A stretch of 64,000 nucleotides of DNA from Aedes albopictus (taxonomy: Eukaryota > Arthropoda > Insecta > Diptera > Culicidae): assembly GCF_035046485.1 (NCBI RefSeq), contig NC_085137.1, forward strand, positions 129,081,703 through 129,145,702. Reading direction: 5' to 3'. Positions 11,417-21,770 of this stretch are shown one piece after another. The stretch's first letter is position 1. The number at the start of each line of letters is the position of its first letter. The translations under genes were made by a program, and so were the position numbers. Below the pieces are notes generated by a model. The model searched no databases. It saw only the letters and a list, made by a program, of their open reading frames with translations, and had not been told where the DNA came from.

Positions 11417-12544
11417 CCTCTTCCTCTAATCAATCTAATTCCATCCTAGTTGAAAGTTCATTTTTTTCCAAAAAATCGACGCAGACAAAGAATAAATGAA
11501 TACCGTGTGGTGATTCTAACATCCATGAGCTAAAATTTTGCTGAACAAAATTACGCCAAATGTCTTTTCAATTTTGAGTTACAATACTTTTTATATGTGT
11601 GTGTCTCTGGAGGCGACCTACTGATGTGTGTGTGTGTCTTATTCGTAATCTTGCCCCACCACTGGGACAAAAGTTCGAATCTAGTGTTTGTGGAATTTCG
11701 CTAACCGTAGCACACTATTTAGACATTTTAGTAATAGGAATACCTGAAACCAATTAATATTTGATGTTGGAACTGGAAAATACTTTGAAGTTCGATCTGG
11801 ATTTTACCCAAATCAGGGTTAAATTTAGTACACCAAAAATTAGTAGTTTTCCCCCAAATTCAGATAAAACAACTTTTTTTTCAATTTTCTCACTAATTCC
11901 ACCATTTTAAGGGATAATATGTACATTTGGCAGAATTTCAAGTTTTTACCTAAAGTTGCCACATCACTCGAACTCTTGCCGCAGAATTCGAACTTTTGCC
12001 CCACTGTGTGTAAAATATGATTTCCAAATCTTTTTTGCAAAAAGTTATACATGACAAAGCATCTTCAATATATACCTAGTTACGCCCCAAAATAAAAGAC
12101 CGAGATCGAATTCATTACAATCCCAGTCCACTCGTTGGAAGTACCAACACAAAATTTTGATTTAGTCATAATTTTTAGAAATAGGTACCATATTTATCAA
12201 TTTTCATGATTTTTGGAGCGAAAGACTCTCATTCTAAAACGTTTCGAACAACCTTAACACCCGAAAAAAAATATTTGAATTGAGCTCGAAAACTTCAAAA
12301 GAAACTCTTGCCCCACTCGAAATTTTGCCCCACTTTACTCTATGGACATTTTTGGTAATACCAATCCGTGTGGTCAATTATGATTTTCAAATAACTCAAC
12401 GTACATATGTACAGATGGGTAAATTATGGATCAAATCAAGAAAAATCCACAGATTTTAAATCATGACACCCTACGCTGGACAAGTGCTTTACTAACTAAT
12501 CTGGCCAAAGTCTACGCTCCATTCATTTATTATTGCATCAAATT
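11417..12544. other. AT-rich spacer with recurring TTGCCCCAC motif
   Basis: No gene is visible. The motif TTGCCCCAC recurs (about 11653, 11995, 12306 and 12327), sometimes as TTTTGCCCCACT. This suggests a decayed element whose ends I cannot define. A TGTG-rich run lies at about 11596-11640. Confidence 0.4.
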
Positions 12545-12555
12545 CAAGATAAAAT

Positions 12556-13218
12556 TTAATAAACAACATTTTTCCATAATATACGGTTCGTGGCTGCCGT
12601 TCTCCATCCTCGGTCACGCCCAATGCTCGTCAAGTCACGCTCCACCTGATCTGCCCATAGTGCTCTCTGCGCTCCACGCCATCTTGTGCCAACCGGATCT
12701 GTTACGAACACCAACTTTGCTGGGTTTGGTGTTTTCGGCATTCTTGCAACATGACCTGCCTACCCTATCCTTCCAGCTTTGGCCACTTTCCGGATGCTGG
12801 GTTCGCCGTAAAGTGCAGCGAGCTCATGGTTCATCCTTCTCCGCCACACACCGTTCTCCTGCACACCGCCGAAGATCGTCCTTAGCACGCGTCGCTCGAA
12901 AACTCTGAGTGCTTGCAAGTCCTCCTCGAGCATGGTCCATGTCTCGTGCCCGTAGAGGATCACCGGTCTTATTAGCGTTTTGTACATGGTGCATTTGGTG
13001 CGTGGGGGAATCTTTTTCGACCGCAGTTTCTTCTGGAGCTTGTAGTAGGCCCGACTTCTGCTGATGATGCGCCTCCGAATTTCACGGCTCACGTTGTTGT
13101 CAGCCGTCAGTAAGGATCCGAGGCAGACGAATTCCTCCACCACCTCGAAAGTATCCCCGTCTATCGTAACATTACTATGCAGACGGATCCGGTCGTGTTC
13201 GGTTCCGCCCACCAGCAT
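12556..13218 (-). pseudogene. RTE ORF2 C-terminal region
   Basis: This contains the T-F-E-V-V-E-E-F-V-x-L-G-S block, R-R-I-I-S-R-S-R-A-Y-Y, I-R-P-V-I-L-Y-G-H-E-T-W and the basic tail with W-A-D-Q-V-E-R-D-L. A frame change near 12750 separates the last 60 codons. The 40.5-kb copy keeps this region in one open frame, which shows what is missing here. Confidence 0.8.
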
Positions 13219-13230
13219 ATATTTTGTTTT

Positions 13231-13855
13231 TTAGGCATTCACCACCAGTCCGACCTTTGCTGCTTCGTGTTTCAGGCGGGTGTACAGCTCTGCCAGCGAT
13301 CCAAATGTTCTGGCAATAATGTCCATGTCGTCTGCAAAGCACACAAATTGACCGAATTTTGTGAAAATCATACTTCGGCTGTTGAAAAAGGCTCGTTGCA
13401 GTACACCTTCCAGAGCCATGTAGAAGAACTGGTAGGCATGAGAGTCCGTCACCTTGTCGTAGTCCCCGGCGAGATTCGAATAAACTGGATAGTTCATCCG
13501 AAACTCATACGCAGTTTTGCACACCGTCCATCGTTGCTTTAATCAGTCTAGTCAGCTTCCCAGGAAAGTCGTTTTCGTCCATGATTCTCCATAGCTCTGC
13601 GCGGTCGATACTGTCGTATGCCGCTTTGAAGTCGATGAACAGGTGATGCGTTGGGACCTGGTATTCACGGCATTTCTGGAGGATTTGCCGTACGGTAAAG
13701 ATCTGGTCCGTTGTCGACCGGCCGTCGATGAAGCCAGCTTGATAACTTCCCACGAACTCATTCGTTTTAGGTGTCAGACGTCGGAAGATGATCTGGGATA
13801 GCACTTTGTAGGCAGCATTCAAAATAGTGATCGCCCTGAAGTTCTCACATTCCAA
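13231..13855 (-). pseudogene. RTE reverse transcriptase catalytic region
   Basis: Two overlapping frames (13505-13855 and 13231-13524) cover the polymerase core: F-R-A-I-T-I-L-N-A-A-Y-K-V-L, G-S-Y-Q-A-G-F-I-D-G-R-S-T, F-I-D-F-K-A-A-Y-D-S and the active-site box F-A-D-D-M-D. The segment between them that should hold G-L-R-Q-G-D-G-L-S-C is garbled by a frameshift, so the copy cannot encode an active enzyme. Confidence 0.8.
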
Positions 13856-13884
13856 ATGGTCCCCTTTCTTGTGAATGGGGCAGA

Positions 13885-14751
13885 TTATCCCTTCCTTCCA
13901 CTCCTCCGGTAGTGTTCGGTTTCCAAGATCCTGACTATCAGCCGATGCAGACAGGTGGCCAACTTTTCTGGGCCCATCTTGATGAGTTCAGCTGCGATAC
14001 CATCCTTACCAGCTGCTTTGTTGGTTTTGAGCTGGTGAATGGCATCCTTAACTTCCCTCAGCGTGGGAGTTGGTTCATTTCCGTCCTCCGCTGCACTAGC
14101 GTCGTCGTTTCTTCCGTTGCCGTGGGCTCCCGTGCCTACGTTCTCCACGCCGTTCAGGTGCTGATCGAAGTGCTGCTTCCACCTTTCGATCACCTCACGT
14201 CCGTCCGTCAAGAGGCCTCCGTCTTTATCCCTGCATATTTCGGCTCGAAGCACGAAACCTTTGCGGGATGCGTTGAGCTTCTGATAGAACTTCCGTGTTT
14301 CTTGGGAACGGCACAGCAGTTCCATTTCTTCACACTCCGCTTCTTCCAGGCGGCGCTTTTTCTCCCGAAAGAGGCGGGTCTGCTGTTTCCGCTTCTGTTT
14401 ATAACGTTCCACATTCTGTCGAGTCCCTTGCTGCAGCATTACCGCCCTCGCTGCGTTCTTCTTTTCCAAAAACGTTCTGCACTCTTCGTCGAACCATTCG
14501 TTCTGTCGATTCCGTTCCACGTATCCGATAGTGCTGTCGGCTGCGTCGTTGATGGCTGCTTTCACTGTACTCCAGCAGTCCTCTAGAGGGGCCTCATCGA
14601 GCTCGCCCTCGTCTGGCAACGCGGCTTCGAGATTCTGCGCGTATGCTGAGGCGACATCTGGTTGTTTCAGTCGCTCTAGGTTGTACCGTGGCGGTCGCCG
14701 GTATCGTACATTGTTGATGACGGAGAGTTTTGGGCGCAGTTTGACCATCAC
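13885..14751 (-). pseudogene. RTE linker and start of reverse transcriptase domain
   Basis: There are 288 codons beginning inside the endonuclease tail (S-D-H-Y-L-V-M-V-K-L just upstream). A long charged linker rich in E, R and K follows, then T-L-R-E-V-K-D-A-I and N-K-A-A-G-K-D-G-I-A-A-E-L, the standard entry into the reverse transcriptase domain. A frameshift near 13905 ends it in R-S-G-R-K-G where the related copy reads into a G-D-x-x-x-C-E-N-F-R-A-I motif. Confidence 0.8.
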
Positions 14752-14784
14752 CAGATAGTGGTCGGAGCCTATGTTGGCGCCACG

Positions 14785-15357
14785 TTAGGTCCTGACGTCG
14801 ATAATGTCGGATAAGTGCCGTCCGTCAATCAGAACGTGGTCGATTTGAGATTCCGTCTGCTGTGGTGATCTCCAGGTGTAACGATACGGGAGGCTGTGCT
14901 GGAAGAAGGTGCTACGAATGGCCATATTTTTGGAGGCGGCGAAATCAATGAGTCGTAGGCCGTTTTCGTTCGTCTGCTGGTGGGCGCTGAACTTACCAAT
15001 CGTCGGTCTGAATTCCTCCTCCTGGCCTACCTGAGCGTTTAAATCTCCTATGATGATCTTGACGTCGTGGCTTGGGCAGCGATCGTACTCGCGTTCGAGC
15101 TGCGCGTAAAATGCGTCCTTGTCATCATCAGTACTTCCAGAGTGTGGGCTGTGCACGTTTATTATGCCGAAGTTGAAGAATCGGCCCTTGATCCTCAACC
15201 TGCACATTCTTTCGTCGATCGGCCACCAACCGATCACGTGCCTCTGCATATCACCCATCACGATGAAAGCTGTTCCCAGCTCGCGTGTGTTGCCGCAGCT
15301 CTGGTAGATGGTATGATTGCCTCTAAACGTTCGCACCATGGATCCTGTCCAACACAC
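14785..15357 (-). pseudogene. RTE endonuclease domain
   Basis: An open stretch of 190 codons encodes the apurinic/apyrimidinic-type endonuclease that nicks target DNA for target-primed reverse transcription. Visible are the I-I-G-D-L-N-A-Q catalytic motif and the T-W-R-S-P motif preceding I-D-H-V-L-I-D. The stretch ends at a TAA stop directly before R-G-A-N-I-G-S-D-H-Y-L-V, the last catalytic motif, which continues in the same frame. A single in-frame stop has therefore cut the domain. The true N-terminus lies further upstream (about 15.46 kb), where the L-x-I-G-N-S-V-R-G-T-A-like start is read. Confidence 0.8.
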
Positions 15358-15935
15358 CTCCTGCAGCGCTACGATGCCGAATCCGTGGTCCTTCAGTAGA
15401 TCGGCGAGTATGCAGGTGCTCCCAATGAAGTTGAGAGATCGGCAGTTCCACGTACCGAGTTTCCAATCGCAAGTCCTTTTTGTTCGTTGGGGTCGTTGCC
15501 GTTGGTCTCGGTTCGTATTATTCTGTTGCTGATTTTCCGCTACAATGGTTTTTTACGGCTGGCTCGTAGGGCCTGACACCAACCCCCTACTTTCCGGAGG
15601 ACCATAGTGCACAGTTGAGCTTAGAGTCCTTCCCTGTCACTCGGACGTAAATCAGCCGCCCCTAACATGGGGATCAGACGCTGTTGTGAGCCGCTCCTCC
15701 TGGAGAACAGACGCTCAGGTTTGCCGAAGCAAACCCCCCTTCCCTGTCAGCCTACGACCAAAGTTCCCACCGGGATTGGTTACCCGATCTTCCCTAAGGT
15801 TGGTCATAGTTTCCGGCCGGTACCACGTGGAGGTATAGGGATAGGAGTTGCTGGGCAGAGGCTAGTGAATCACAATGGGATCTGAATTGCGCAGCATACC
15901 CAGCCTTTACCGTGCCAATGGGATTTATAGTTTGT

Positions 15936-15962
15936 ATTTGCGAGCAAGGACCTCGTGTAATG
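15936..15962. repeat. Short dispersed repeat shared with 24.04 kb
   Basis: GTATTTGCGAGCAAGGACCT and the next bases recur at about 24035-24057, each followed by a GGGAAATC-like block. It is too short to classify. Confidence 0.5.
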
Positions 15963-16075
15963 TCGGGAAATCTCTCGAAGAAATCCTGGAAAGAAATCCC
16001 CGCAGAACACTTCAGAAATCCCGGAAAGAATGAGGCACGTTCGGTGTAGATTAGATTTGATTATTAGATTTGAGT

Positions 16076-16111
16076 TCATTCCTTACCGATCGTTTGAAGC
16101 AGCCGGTCGTG
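16076..16111 (+). promoter_or_regulatory. Internal promoter: initiator TCATTC and DPE GGTCGTG
   Basis: TCATTC at 16076-16081 fits the arthropod initiator (TCA+1 K T Y). Taking the A at 16078 as +1, GGTCGTG (16105-16111) begins at exactly +28 and fits RGWCGTG, the downstream promoter element known from I/jockey-type elements. No TATA box is present nearby. This is the expected way for a non-LTR element to carry its own promoter inside the transcript. Confidence 0.65.
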
Positions 16112-16530
16112 TGTACCGTGTCTGAATCGCAGTCAATCGCTTTGTAGCCGGTGGAGTTTTTTTGCCCACCTAGTGGTTTTTTATATCGCGAGTTATTTAT
16201 CCTACCGAGGACGAAGACGATTGTCTTGGGCGATCCGCGATCGCGGGAAGGAAGCAGGCATTGGATTAGTGCACTGTGCAACGGAAATTTAATTACCCAC
16301 GCCATCAATAGCGGGCCCGACAACAACAGCGGCGCGCGGCGGCGGCGGTGACGAGTGTGACGGGTGATACAAAAGCAGCAGCAGCGTTTTGTCTGTGCAT
16401 CCGAGGCATCACCAACAAACAGCTATCTATACACTCGATAAGTATAATCGATATTCGATCTCGTTTTGTGTTGTCCCATTCCTCCGCTCATCACGTCATC
16501 ACGTGTTAGTTGTTTGTCCACTTTGCAATA

Positions 16531-16584
16531 ACAGTAGGCTGAGGCTCTACAGTGGGCTGAGGCTCAACAGTGGGCTGAGGCCAG
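16531..16584 (+). repeat. Three tandem 18-bp units in the I-clade 5' UTR
   Basis: ACAGTAGGCTGAGGCTCT, ACAGTGGGCTGAGGCTCA and ACAGTGGGCTGAGGCCAG lie head to tail about 150 bp before the first ATG. They may bind a regulator or simply be a local expansion. Confidence 0.7.
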
Positions 16585-16735
16585 AGTGAGCAATTGTAAA
16601 ATTTTTTTCTCTTTATATATATATTTTTTCTTGTGAATTTTTTTTTTGCCGGTTTTTTTTTCTTCTTATTAGCTAACGTTCCACACAGAGTGTGTTAAAA
16701 TATAAACCAATTTTGTATTAATTCTTCTCCTGCGC

Positions 16736-18091
16736 ATGGATGAATCCAATGGAGGCGAAACGCCTCCCAATGATATTATTGCTCGTACGCGGTTTTATCA
16801 GCCATCTTCGCCTGGGCCTTGGGTTGTCTATTTCCGGCGCAAATGCAAACCATTGAATATGCTTTCGATCTCTCGAGAGCTGACGCGTAAGTATCCTGGG
16901 ACCGTTATTCACCAAGTGAAAGCATCCAAGCTGCGTGTTACCGCACCTAGCTACAAAGCAGCAAATGAAATTGCTCAACACGAAGCGTTTACTGTTGAAT
17001 ACGCGGTCTATGTGCCAGCACGAGAAGTGGAGGTGGAGGGGAAGATCCTCGACGAAATGCTGACATGTGAGGACATCAAGACCGGCTTTGGTCGATTCAA
17101 AAATAGGTCAATTCCTGATGTGGCTATCCTAGACTGTAAACGCTTATCCAAGGCTTCCATGGAAGGAAATAAAAAGGTGTACTCGCCTTCAGCGTTTTTT
17201 CGAGTGACTTTTCCTGGTTCCGTCCTCCCGGAATTTGTTGTAATCGATGGTGGTTTTTACCCAGTGCATCTTTTTAGGCCGAAGGTTTTTAATTGTACCA
17301 AATGCAAGCAGTTTGGTCACAGTGACAACAAGCCCCGTTGTGGCAAATGCAACCAAGCTCATTTGGAGGACTCTTGCACACAGGAAGCGGAAAAATGTAG
17401 CTACTGTGGTGGAGATCCACATGACTTGCAAGTTTGCCCGGCTTACAAAAGACGCATTCGAAATGAGAGTCGCTCTATTATAAGGCGCTCCAAACAGACA
17501 TATGCGGAGATGGTGAAATCTTTTAAAACACCAGATTCCGTGTCTGAATCAGCTGTCCCAGTTGAAAATCCCTATCAGGAGTTGTCTTCCGATGATCAGG
17601 ACGATGGCGAAACTGATGAGGGTGGATCTCTTTCGGAGGTACACGCACCTGGAAAAAGGAAGTCATCATCTTCCCCGGGATTGCGCCGAAAGGTCTTTTT
17701 GAAGTCTTCCCTCAAAAGTTTGCCTAATGCCAAAGGAGGCGGGGTAAATTTAAAAACTCCGTATAATCAGGTTCCTTTAGCTTCAGATCCATGTTGTAGC
17801 AAGAATCTGTCATCCCCGTCTCCGCCTGTTAAATACACTTCAAAGACAAATATTCGACAAGGTAGCAAGAAAAAAGCTACCAAAGTTCCTCGCACTTCAA
17901 GCAAGCCTCCTAGACCCAAGCGAGGACTGTTTACTTTTAGGGTTCTCGTGGATCGCTTATATAATGCCCTCAGCCTTCCAGAAACATTTAGAGGCATTAT
18001 TGATATGTTTATACCTACAGTAGAAGAATATCTTCGGAATCTGACACAATCATGGCCCCTCCTTGCTGCGATCATATCTTTCGATGGATAA
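16736..18091 (+). CDS. I-clade ORF1 (gag-like RNA-binding protein)
   Basis: The 451-residue protein starts at the first good ATG (16736) after a long 5' UTR. The N-terminal half (W-V-V-Y-F-R-R then V-T-A-P-S-Y-K-A-A-N-E-I) resembles I-factor-type gag. Three zinc knuckles follow at about residues 182-236: C-x2-C-x4-H-x6-C, C-x2-C-x3-H-x4-C and C-x2-C-x4-H-x4-C. The C-terminal third is Ser/Lys-rich, low-complexity and basic. In this family ORF1 binds element RNA and builds the RNP that carries the ORF2 enzyme. The stop codon overlaps the ORF2 start. No break is seen. Confidence 0.9.
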   Translation: MDESNGGETPPNDIIARTRFYQPSSPGPWVVYFRRKCKPLNMLSISRELTRKYPGTVIHQVKASKLRVTAPSYKAANEIAQHEAFTVEYAVYVPAREVEVEGKILDEMLTCEDIKTGFGRFKNRSIPDVAILDCKRLSKASMEGNKKVYSPSAFFRVTFPGSVLPEFVVIDGGFYPVHLFRPKVFNCTKCKQFGHSDNKPRCGKCNQAHLEDSCTQEAEKCSYCGGDPHDLQVCPAYKRRIRNESRSIIRRSKQTYAEMVKSFKTPDSVSESAVPVENPYQELSSDDQDDGETDEGGSLSEVHAPGKRKSSSSPGLRRKVFLKSSLKSLPNAKGGGVNLKTPYNQVPLASDPCCSKNLSSPSPPVKYTSKTNIRQGSKKKATKVPRTSSKPPRPKRGLFTFRVLVDRLYNALSLPETFRGIIDMFIPTVEEYLRNLTQSWPLLAAIISFDG

Positions 18092-21000
18092 CTCATCAAG
18101 TGAGGTAAAAGATATGATCACTGTGTTACAGTGGAACTGTCATAGTCTAAAACCTAAATTAGACCTGTTTAAGTTTTTGATTCACAACTCTGACTGTGAT
18201 ATATTTGCCCTTTGTGAAACATGGCTTTCTTCTGAAGATGAACTCAACTTCCACGATTTTAACATTATACGCCAGGATCGAGATGACCATTATGGAGGGG
18301 TTCTTTTGGGGATCAAAAAGACTTACTCATTTTATAGAATTCCAATCGCGACTCATCCTGGCGTAGAAATCGTCGCTTGCCAAATAAACGTAAAGGGTAA
18401 AGAACTTTGCGTAGCTTCCGTTTACATTCCTCCAAGAATTTCAATTAACCGCCGTCATCTTTGGAATGCGGTTGCTGCACTATCACATCCAGTTTTAATT
18501 CTGGGTGATATGAACGCACATGGTACAGGGTGGGGCGAACCATATGATGATAATAGAGCGGCCATTTTCTATGATTTGTGCGACGATTTCAATTTGAACA
18601 TTCTAAATACAGGTGAAGTGACACGTATTGCATCTGACGGCAAAGAAAGTCGTCTCGACCTATCACTGGGGTCAAGTTCACTATCATTCGATTGCTTGTG
18701 GAAGGTAATCGAGGATCCTCATGGTAGTGATCACTTGCCCATTATAACCACCATAAAGCATAATAGTGAAAGGTCAGACCAACCAATTCAGGTTCCTTTT
18801 GACCTCACAAGGAATATCGATTGGCAAAAATATGCAGAAGCGGTATCTTTTGGCATCGAATCATTCAACCCCCTCCCACCTTTGGATGAATATCGATTCC
18901 TGTCAGAACTGATATACAAGAGTGCATTAGAATCACAAAAACGACGAGTTCCAAGTGCAACTTTCAAAAGAAGACCCGCCACACTAGGCTGGGATGATGA
19001 TTGCACCCAGTTGTATCTTAAAAAATCTGATGCTTTCAAAGCTTTTCGTAGGCATGGTACTTCAGATCTTTTTCAAGAGTATGCTAAGCTCGAAAGACAG
19101 CTGAAGAACCTGCTGAAAGCGAAGAAGCGTAGTTATTGGCGACACTTCATTGAGGGCCTCTCTAGAGAAACTTCAATGACAACGCTTTGGAGAGTGGCTC
19201 GCAATATGCGAAACCGCTCTTCTTCTAATGAGAGTGACGAATACTCCAACCGTTGGATATTTAGCTTCGCGAAAAAGGTCTGCCCAGACTCAGTCCCAGC
19301 ACAACCGATTTCTTGGGAAACATCCTCAGGAGACGGTTCTCTGGACAGACCCTTCACTATGCTGGAATTTTCTATGGCTCTTCTTTCATCAAACAATTCC
19401 GCTCCGGGACGCGATATGATCAAGTTCAATCTTCTTAAAAATCTCCCAGATATCGCGAAAAGACGATTACTGGACCTGTTCAACTCATTGATGGAGAATA
19501 ACATTGTTCCGCCAGAATGGAGACAGGTCAAAGTAATAGCTATTCAAAAGCCTGGTAAACCAGCGTCTGATCATAATTCATACCGCCCAATTGCTATGTT
19601 ATCATGTTTAAGGAAATTGTTAGAAAAAATGATCCTATCACGACTCGACCATTGGGTTGAATCGAATGATTTGCTTTCAAATACACAGTTCGGGTTTCGC
19701 AAGGGCAAAGGAACAAACGATTGTCTAGCGTTGCTTTCAACAGATATTCAACTGGCCTTTGCGGAAAAGGAGCAACTGGCTTCAGTTTTCTTGGATATTA
19801 AGGGCGCCTTTGATTCAGTTTCCATAGGAATATTGTCAGAAAAACTGCACAATAGTGGACTTCCAGGAATTTTAAATAATTTCTTGTATAATTTGTTGTC
19901 AGAAAAACATATGAGCTTCAATCTCGGACAACTGACAACTTCCAGAATTAGTTACATGGGCCTACCCCAAGGCTCATGTTTAAGTCCCTTGCTTTATAAT
20001 TTTTACGTGAAAGACATTGATAGTTGCTTGGAAGGACAATGCACGCTAAGACAACTTGCAGATGATGCTGTGGTTTCTCTAAAAGGCCCACATGCAGAAA
20101 TGTTGCAAAGACCATTGCAAAATTCTCTAAATAATCTGTCAATCTGGGCAAGAGATTTGGGGATCGAGTTTGCTCCGCAAAAAACTCAATTGGTTGTGTT
20201 TTCTAGAAAGCGGAACCCAGCCCAACTGAAACTCAATCTTTTGGGAATAGAAATCGACCAGTCTTTGACTTCGAAATACCTTGGGGTCTGGTTTGATTCA
20301 AAAGGCACTTGGGGTACCCAAATCAAGTATTTGGTGCAAAAATGTCAACAAAGGATCAATTTTCTACGCACAATTACCGGAACATGGTGGGGTGCTCACC
20401 CGGAAGACCTCATAAAACTTTACAAAACGACTATTCTCTCTGTTCTCGAGTATGGCTCTTTCTGCTTCCACTCAGCAGCAAACTGCCACCTAATAAAGTT
20501 GGAACGAATTCAATACCGTTGTTTGCGTATTGCTCTCGGTTGTATGCACTCAACGCATAATGCGAGCCTAGAGGTCCTGGCAGGGGTGAAACCTCTCCAG
20601 AACCGATTCTGGGAGCTCTCGCTAAGGTTACTTATCAAGTGTGGAGTGAGCAACACACTTGTCATTGAAAACTTCGAAGAAATGCTCAGTCTGAACACTC
20701 AATCAAAATTCATGAGAATCTATCTGTTCTACATGTCATCTGACATAAGCCAACCAAGTTATAATCCTCCTCGTGTACACTTCACTAATGACAGTTCCTC
20801 TGTTAAATACGATCTGTCCATGAAACAAGCTATTCATGGAATACCAGATCAACTTCGATGTCTATCTATTCCTCGCATTTTTAACGAAAAGTACCAAAAT
20901 GTCAATTCCTGTAAGAGATTCTTCACTGATGGGTCTCGCATAAATGGATCCACTGGTTTCGGTGTCTTCAATGAAAATTTCACCGCCTTCCGCAAACTTC

Positions 21001-21770
21001 AGGAACCTTGTTCGGTTTATGTTGCTGAGCTGGCAGCAATCAATTTCGCTTTGGGGATGATTTCCAACATGCCCGTAGACCATTTCTTCATCTTCTCGGA
21101 TAGCCTTAGTTCGATTGAGGCACTCCGGTCGATGAAACCTGTAAAACATTCATCTTACTTTCTTACAAAAATAAGGGAGCAGATGGGTGCACTGGTCGAA
21201 AGATCCTACAAGATTACCTTTGTATGGGTCCCCTCACATTGCTCAATTTATGGCAATGAGAAGGCGGACTCTCTCGCAAAGGTGGGCGCACAGGAAGGTG
21301 AGATCTATGATAGAAGAATTTCACATGATGAATTTTTCCATTTTGTTCGCCAGAGTTCTCTTCAAAGTTGGCAAAACGATTGGCGAGATGGCCAGCTGGG
21401 ACGGTGGTTACATTCCATTATTCCTAATGTTTCTTTGCGAGTGTGGTGGTATGGTCTGGATGTAAGTCGCAATTTCATTCGCGTAATGTCAAGACTTATG
21501 TCCAACCATTACTCGCTAGATGCGCATTTACACAGGATTAACCTCGCGTTGAACAATGTTTGTACTAAGTGCGGTTCCGGTTATGATGACATCGACCACG
21601 TAGTTTGGCAATGCCCGGATAATGACGCCTCCAGAGCACTACTTTTGGATACCCTTGAGGCCCGAGGTAGACAACCCTTTGTTCTTGTGAGAGATGTGTT
21701 GGGGACCCGCGATGTCACATACATGGGATGTATTTTCGACTTTCTTCGCTCTGCTGGTATAAAAGTTTAA
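18084..21770 (+). CDS. I-clade ORF2: endonuclease, reverse transcriptase, RNase H
   Basis: 1,228 residues from the ATG at 18084, which overlaps the ORF1 stop (ATGGATAA). A frame extension to 18063 offers only TTG, so I prefer the ATG. The endonuclease carries N18, the C-E-T-W-L motif, G-D-M-N-A-H near 141-146 and S-D-H at 215-217. The reverse transcriptase has F-L-D-I-K-G-A-F-D (Asp571), G-L-P-Q-G-S-C-L-S-P and L-A-D-D (Asp660/661); leucine before A-D-D is unusual where F or Y is common. RNase H has Asp949 (T-D-G-S), Glu982, Asp1006 and Asp1062. A C-x2-C-x8-H-x4-C cluster starts near 1160. All catalytic residues are present, so it could support target-primed retrotransposition. Confidence 0.92.
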   Translation: MDNSSSEVKDMITVLQWNCHSLKPKLDLFKFLIHNSDCDIFALCETWLSSEDELNFHDFNIIRQDRDDHYGGVLLGIKKTYSFYRIPIATHPGVEIVACQINVKGKELCVASVYIPPRISINRRHLWNAVAALSHPVLILGDMNAHGTGWGEPYDDNRAAIFYDLCDDFNLNILNTGEVTRIASDGKESRLDLSLGSSSLSFDCLWKVIEDPHGSDHLPIITTIKHNSERSDQPIQVPFDLTRNIDWQKYAEAVSFGIESFNPLPPLDEYRFLSELIYKSALESQKRRVPSATFKRRPATLGWDDDCTQLYLKKSDAFKAFRRHGTSDLFQEYAKLERQLKNLLKAKKRSYWRHFIEGLSRETSMTTLWRVARNMRNRSSSNESDEYSNRWIFSFAKKVCPDSVPAQPISWETSSGDGSLDRPFTMLEFSMALLSSNNSAPGRDMIKFNLLKNLPDIAKRRLLDLFNSLMENNIVPPEWRQVKVIAIQKPGKPASDHNSYRPIAMLSCLRKLLEKMILSRLDHWVESNDLLSNTQFGFRKGKGTNDCLALLSTDIQLAFAEKEQLASVFLDIKGAFDSVSIGILSEKLHNSGLPGILNNFLYNLLSEKHMSFNLGQLTTSRISYMGLPQGSCLSPLLYNFYVKDIDSCLEGQCTLRQLADDAVVSLKGPHAEMLQRPLQNSLNNLSIWARDLGIEFAPQKTQLVVFSRKRNPAQLKLNLLGIEIDQSLTSKYLGVWFDSKGTWGTQIKYLVQKCQQRINFLRTITGTWWGAHPEDLIKLYKTTILSVLEYGSFCFHSAANCHLIKLERIQYRCLRIALGCMHSTHNASLEVLAGVKPLQNRFWELSLRLLIKCGVSNTLVIENFEEMLSLNTQSKFMRIYLFYMSSDISQPSYNPPRVHFTNDSSSVKYDLSMKQAIHGIPDQLRCLSIPRIFNEKYQNVNSCKRFFTDGSRINGSTGFGVFNENFTAFRKLQEPCSVYVAELAAINFALGMISNMPVDHFFIFSDSLSSIEALRSMKPVKHSSYFLTKIREQMGALVERSYKITFVWVPSHCSIYGNEKADSLAKVGAQEGEIYDRRISHDEFFHFVRQSSLQSWQNDWRDGQLGRWLHSIIPNVSLRVWWYGLDVSRNFIRVMSRLMSNHYSLDAHLHRINLALNNVCTKCGSGYDDIDHVVWQCPDNDASRALLLDTLEARGRQPFVLVRDVLGTRDVTYMGCIFDFLRSAGIKV

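Larger units (their letters stand above)
12545..15860 (-). mobile_element. RTE-clade non-LTR retrotransposon, near full length, inactivated
   Basis: Minus-strand order from high to low coordinates is: probable 5' UTR (15.4-15.86 kb), endonuclease (15357-14785), linker (14751-13885), reverse transcriptase (13855-13231) and C-terminal domain (13218-12556). The protein is RTE-like: I-I-G-D-L-N-A-Q-V-G, D-S/G-D-H-Y-L-V, F-I-D-F-K-A-A-Y-D-S, F-A-D-D-M-D, Y-G-H-E-T-W, then the R-R-G-A-Q-R-A-x-W-A-D-Q-V-E tail. Several frameshifts and stops break it. Two further copies of the same family lie at 40.49-41.96 and 51.77-52.61 kb. Confidence 0.85.

Noticed and set aside
13912..14586. Plus-strand open frame of 224 codons
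   Set aside because: It is the antisense shadow of the RTE linker/endonuclease frame on the minus strand and has no domain of its own.
18063..18083. Start of I-clade ORF2 at 18063
   Set aside because: That codon is TTG; the ATG at 18084 overlaps the ORF1 stop and is the better choice.
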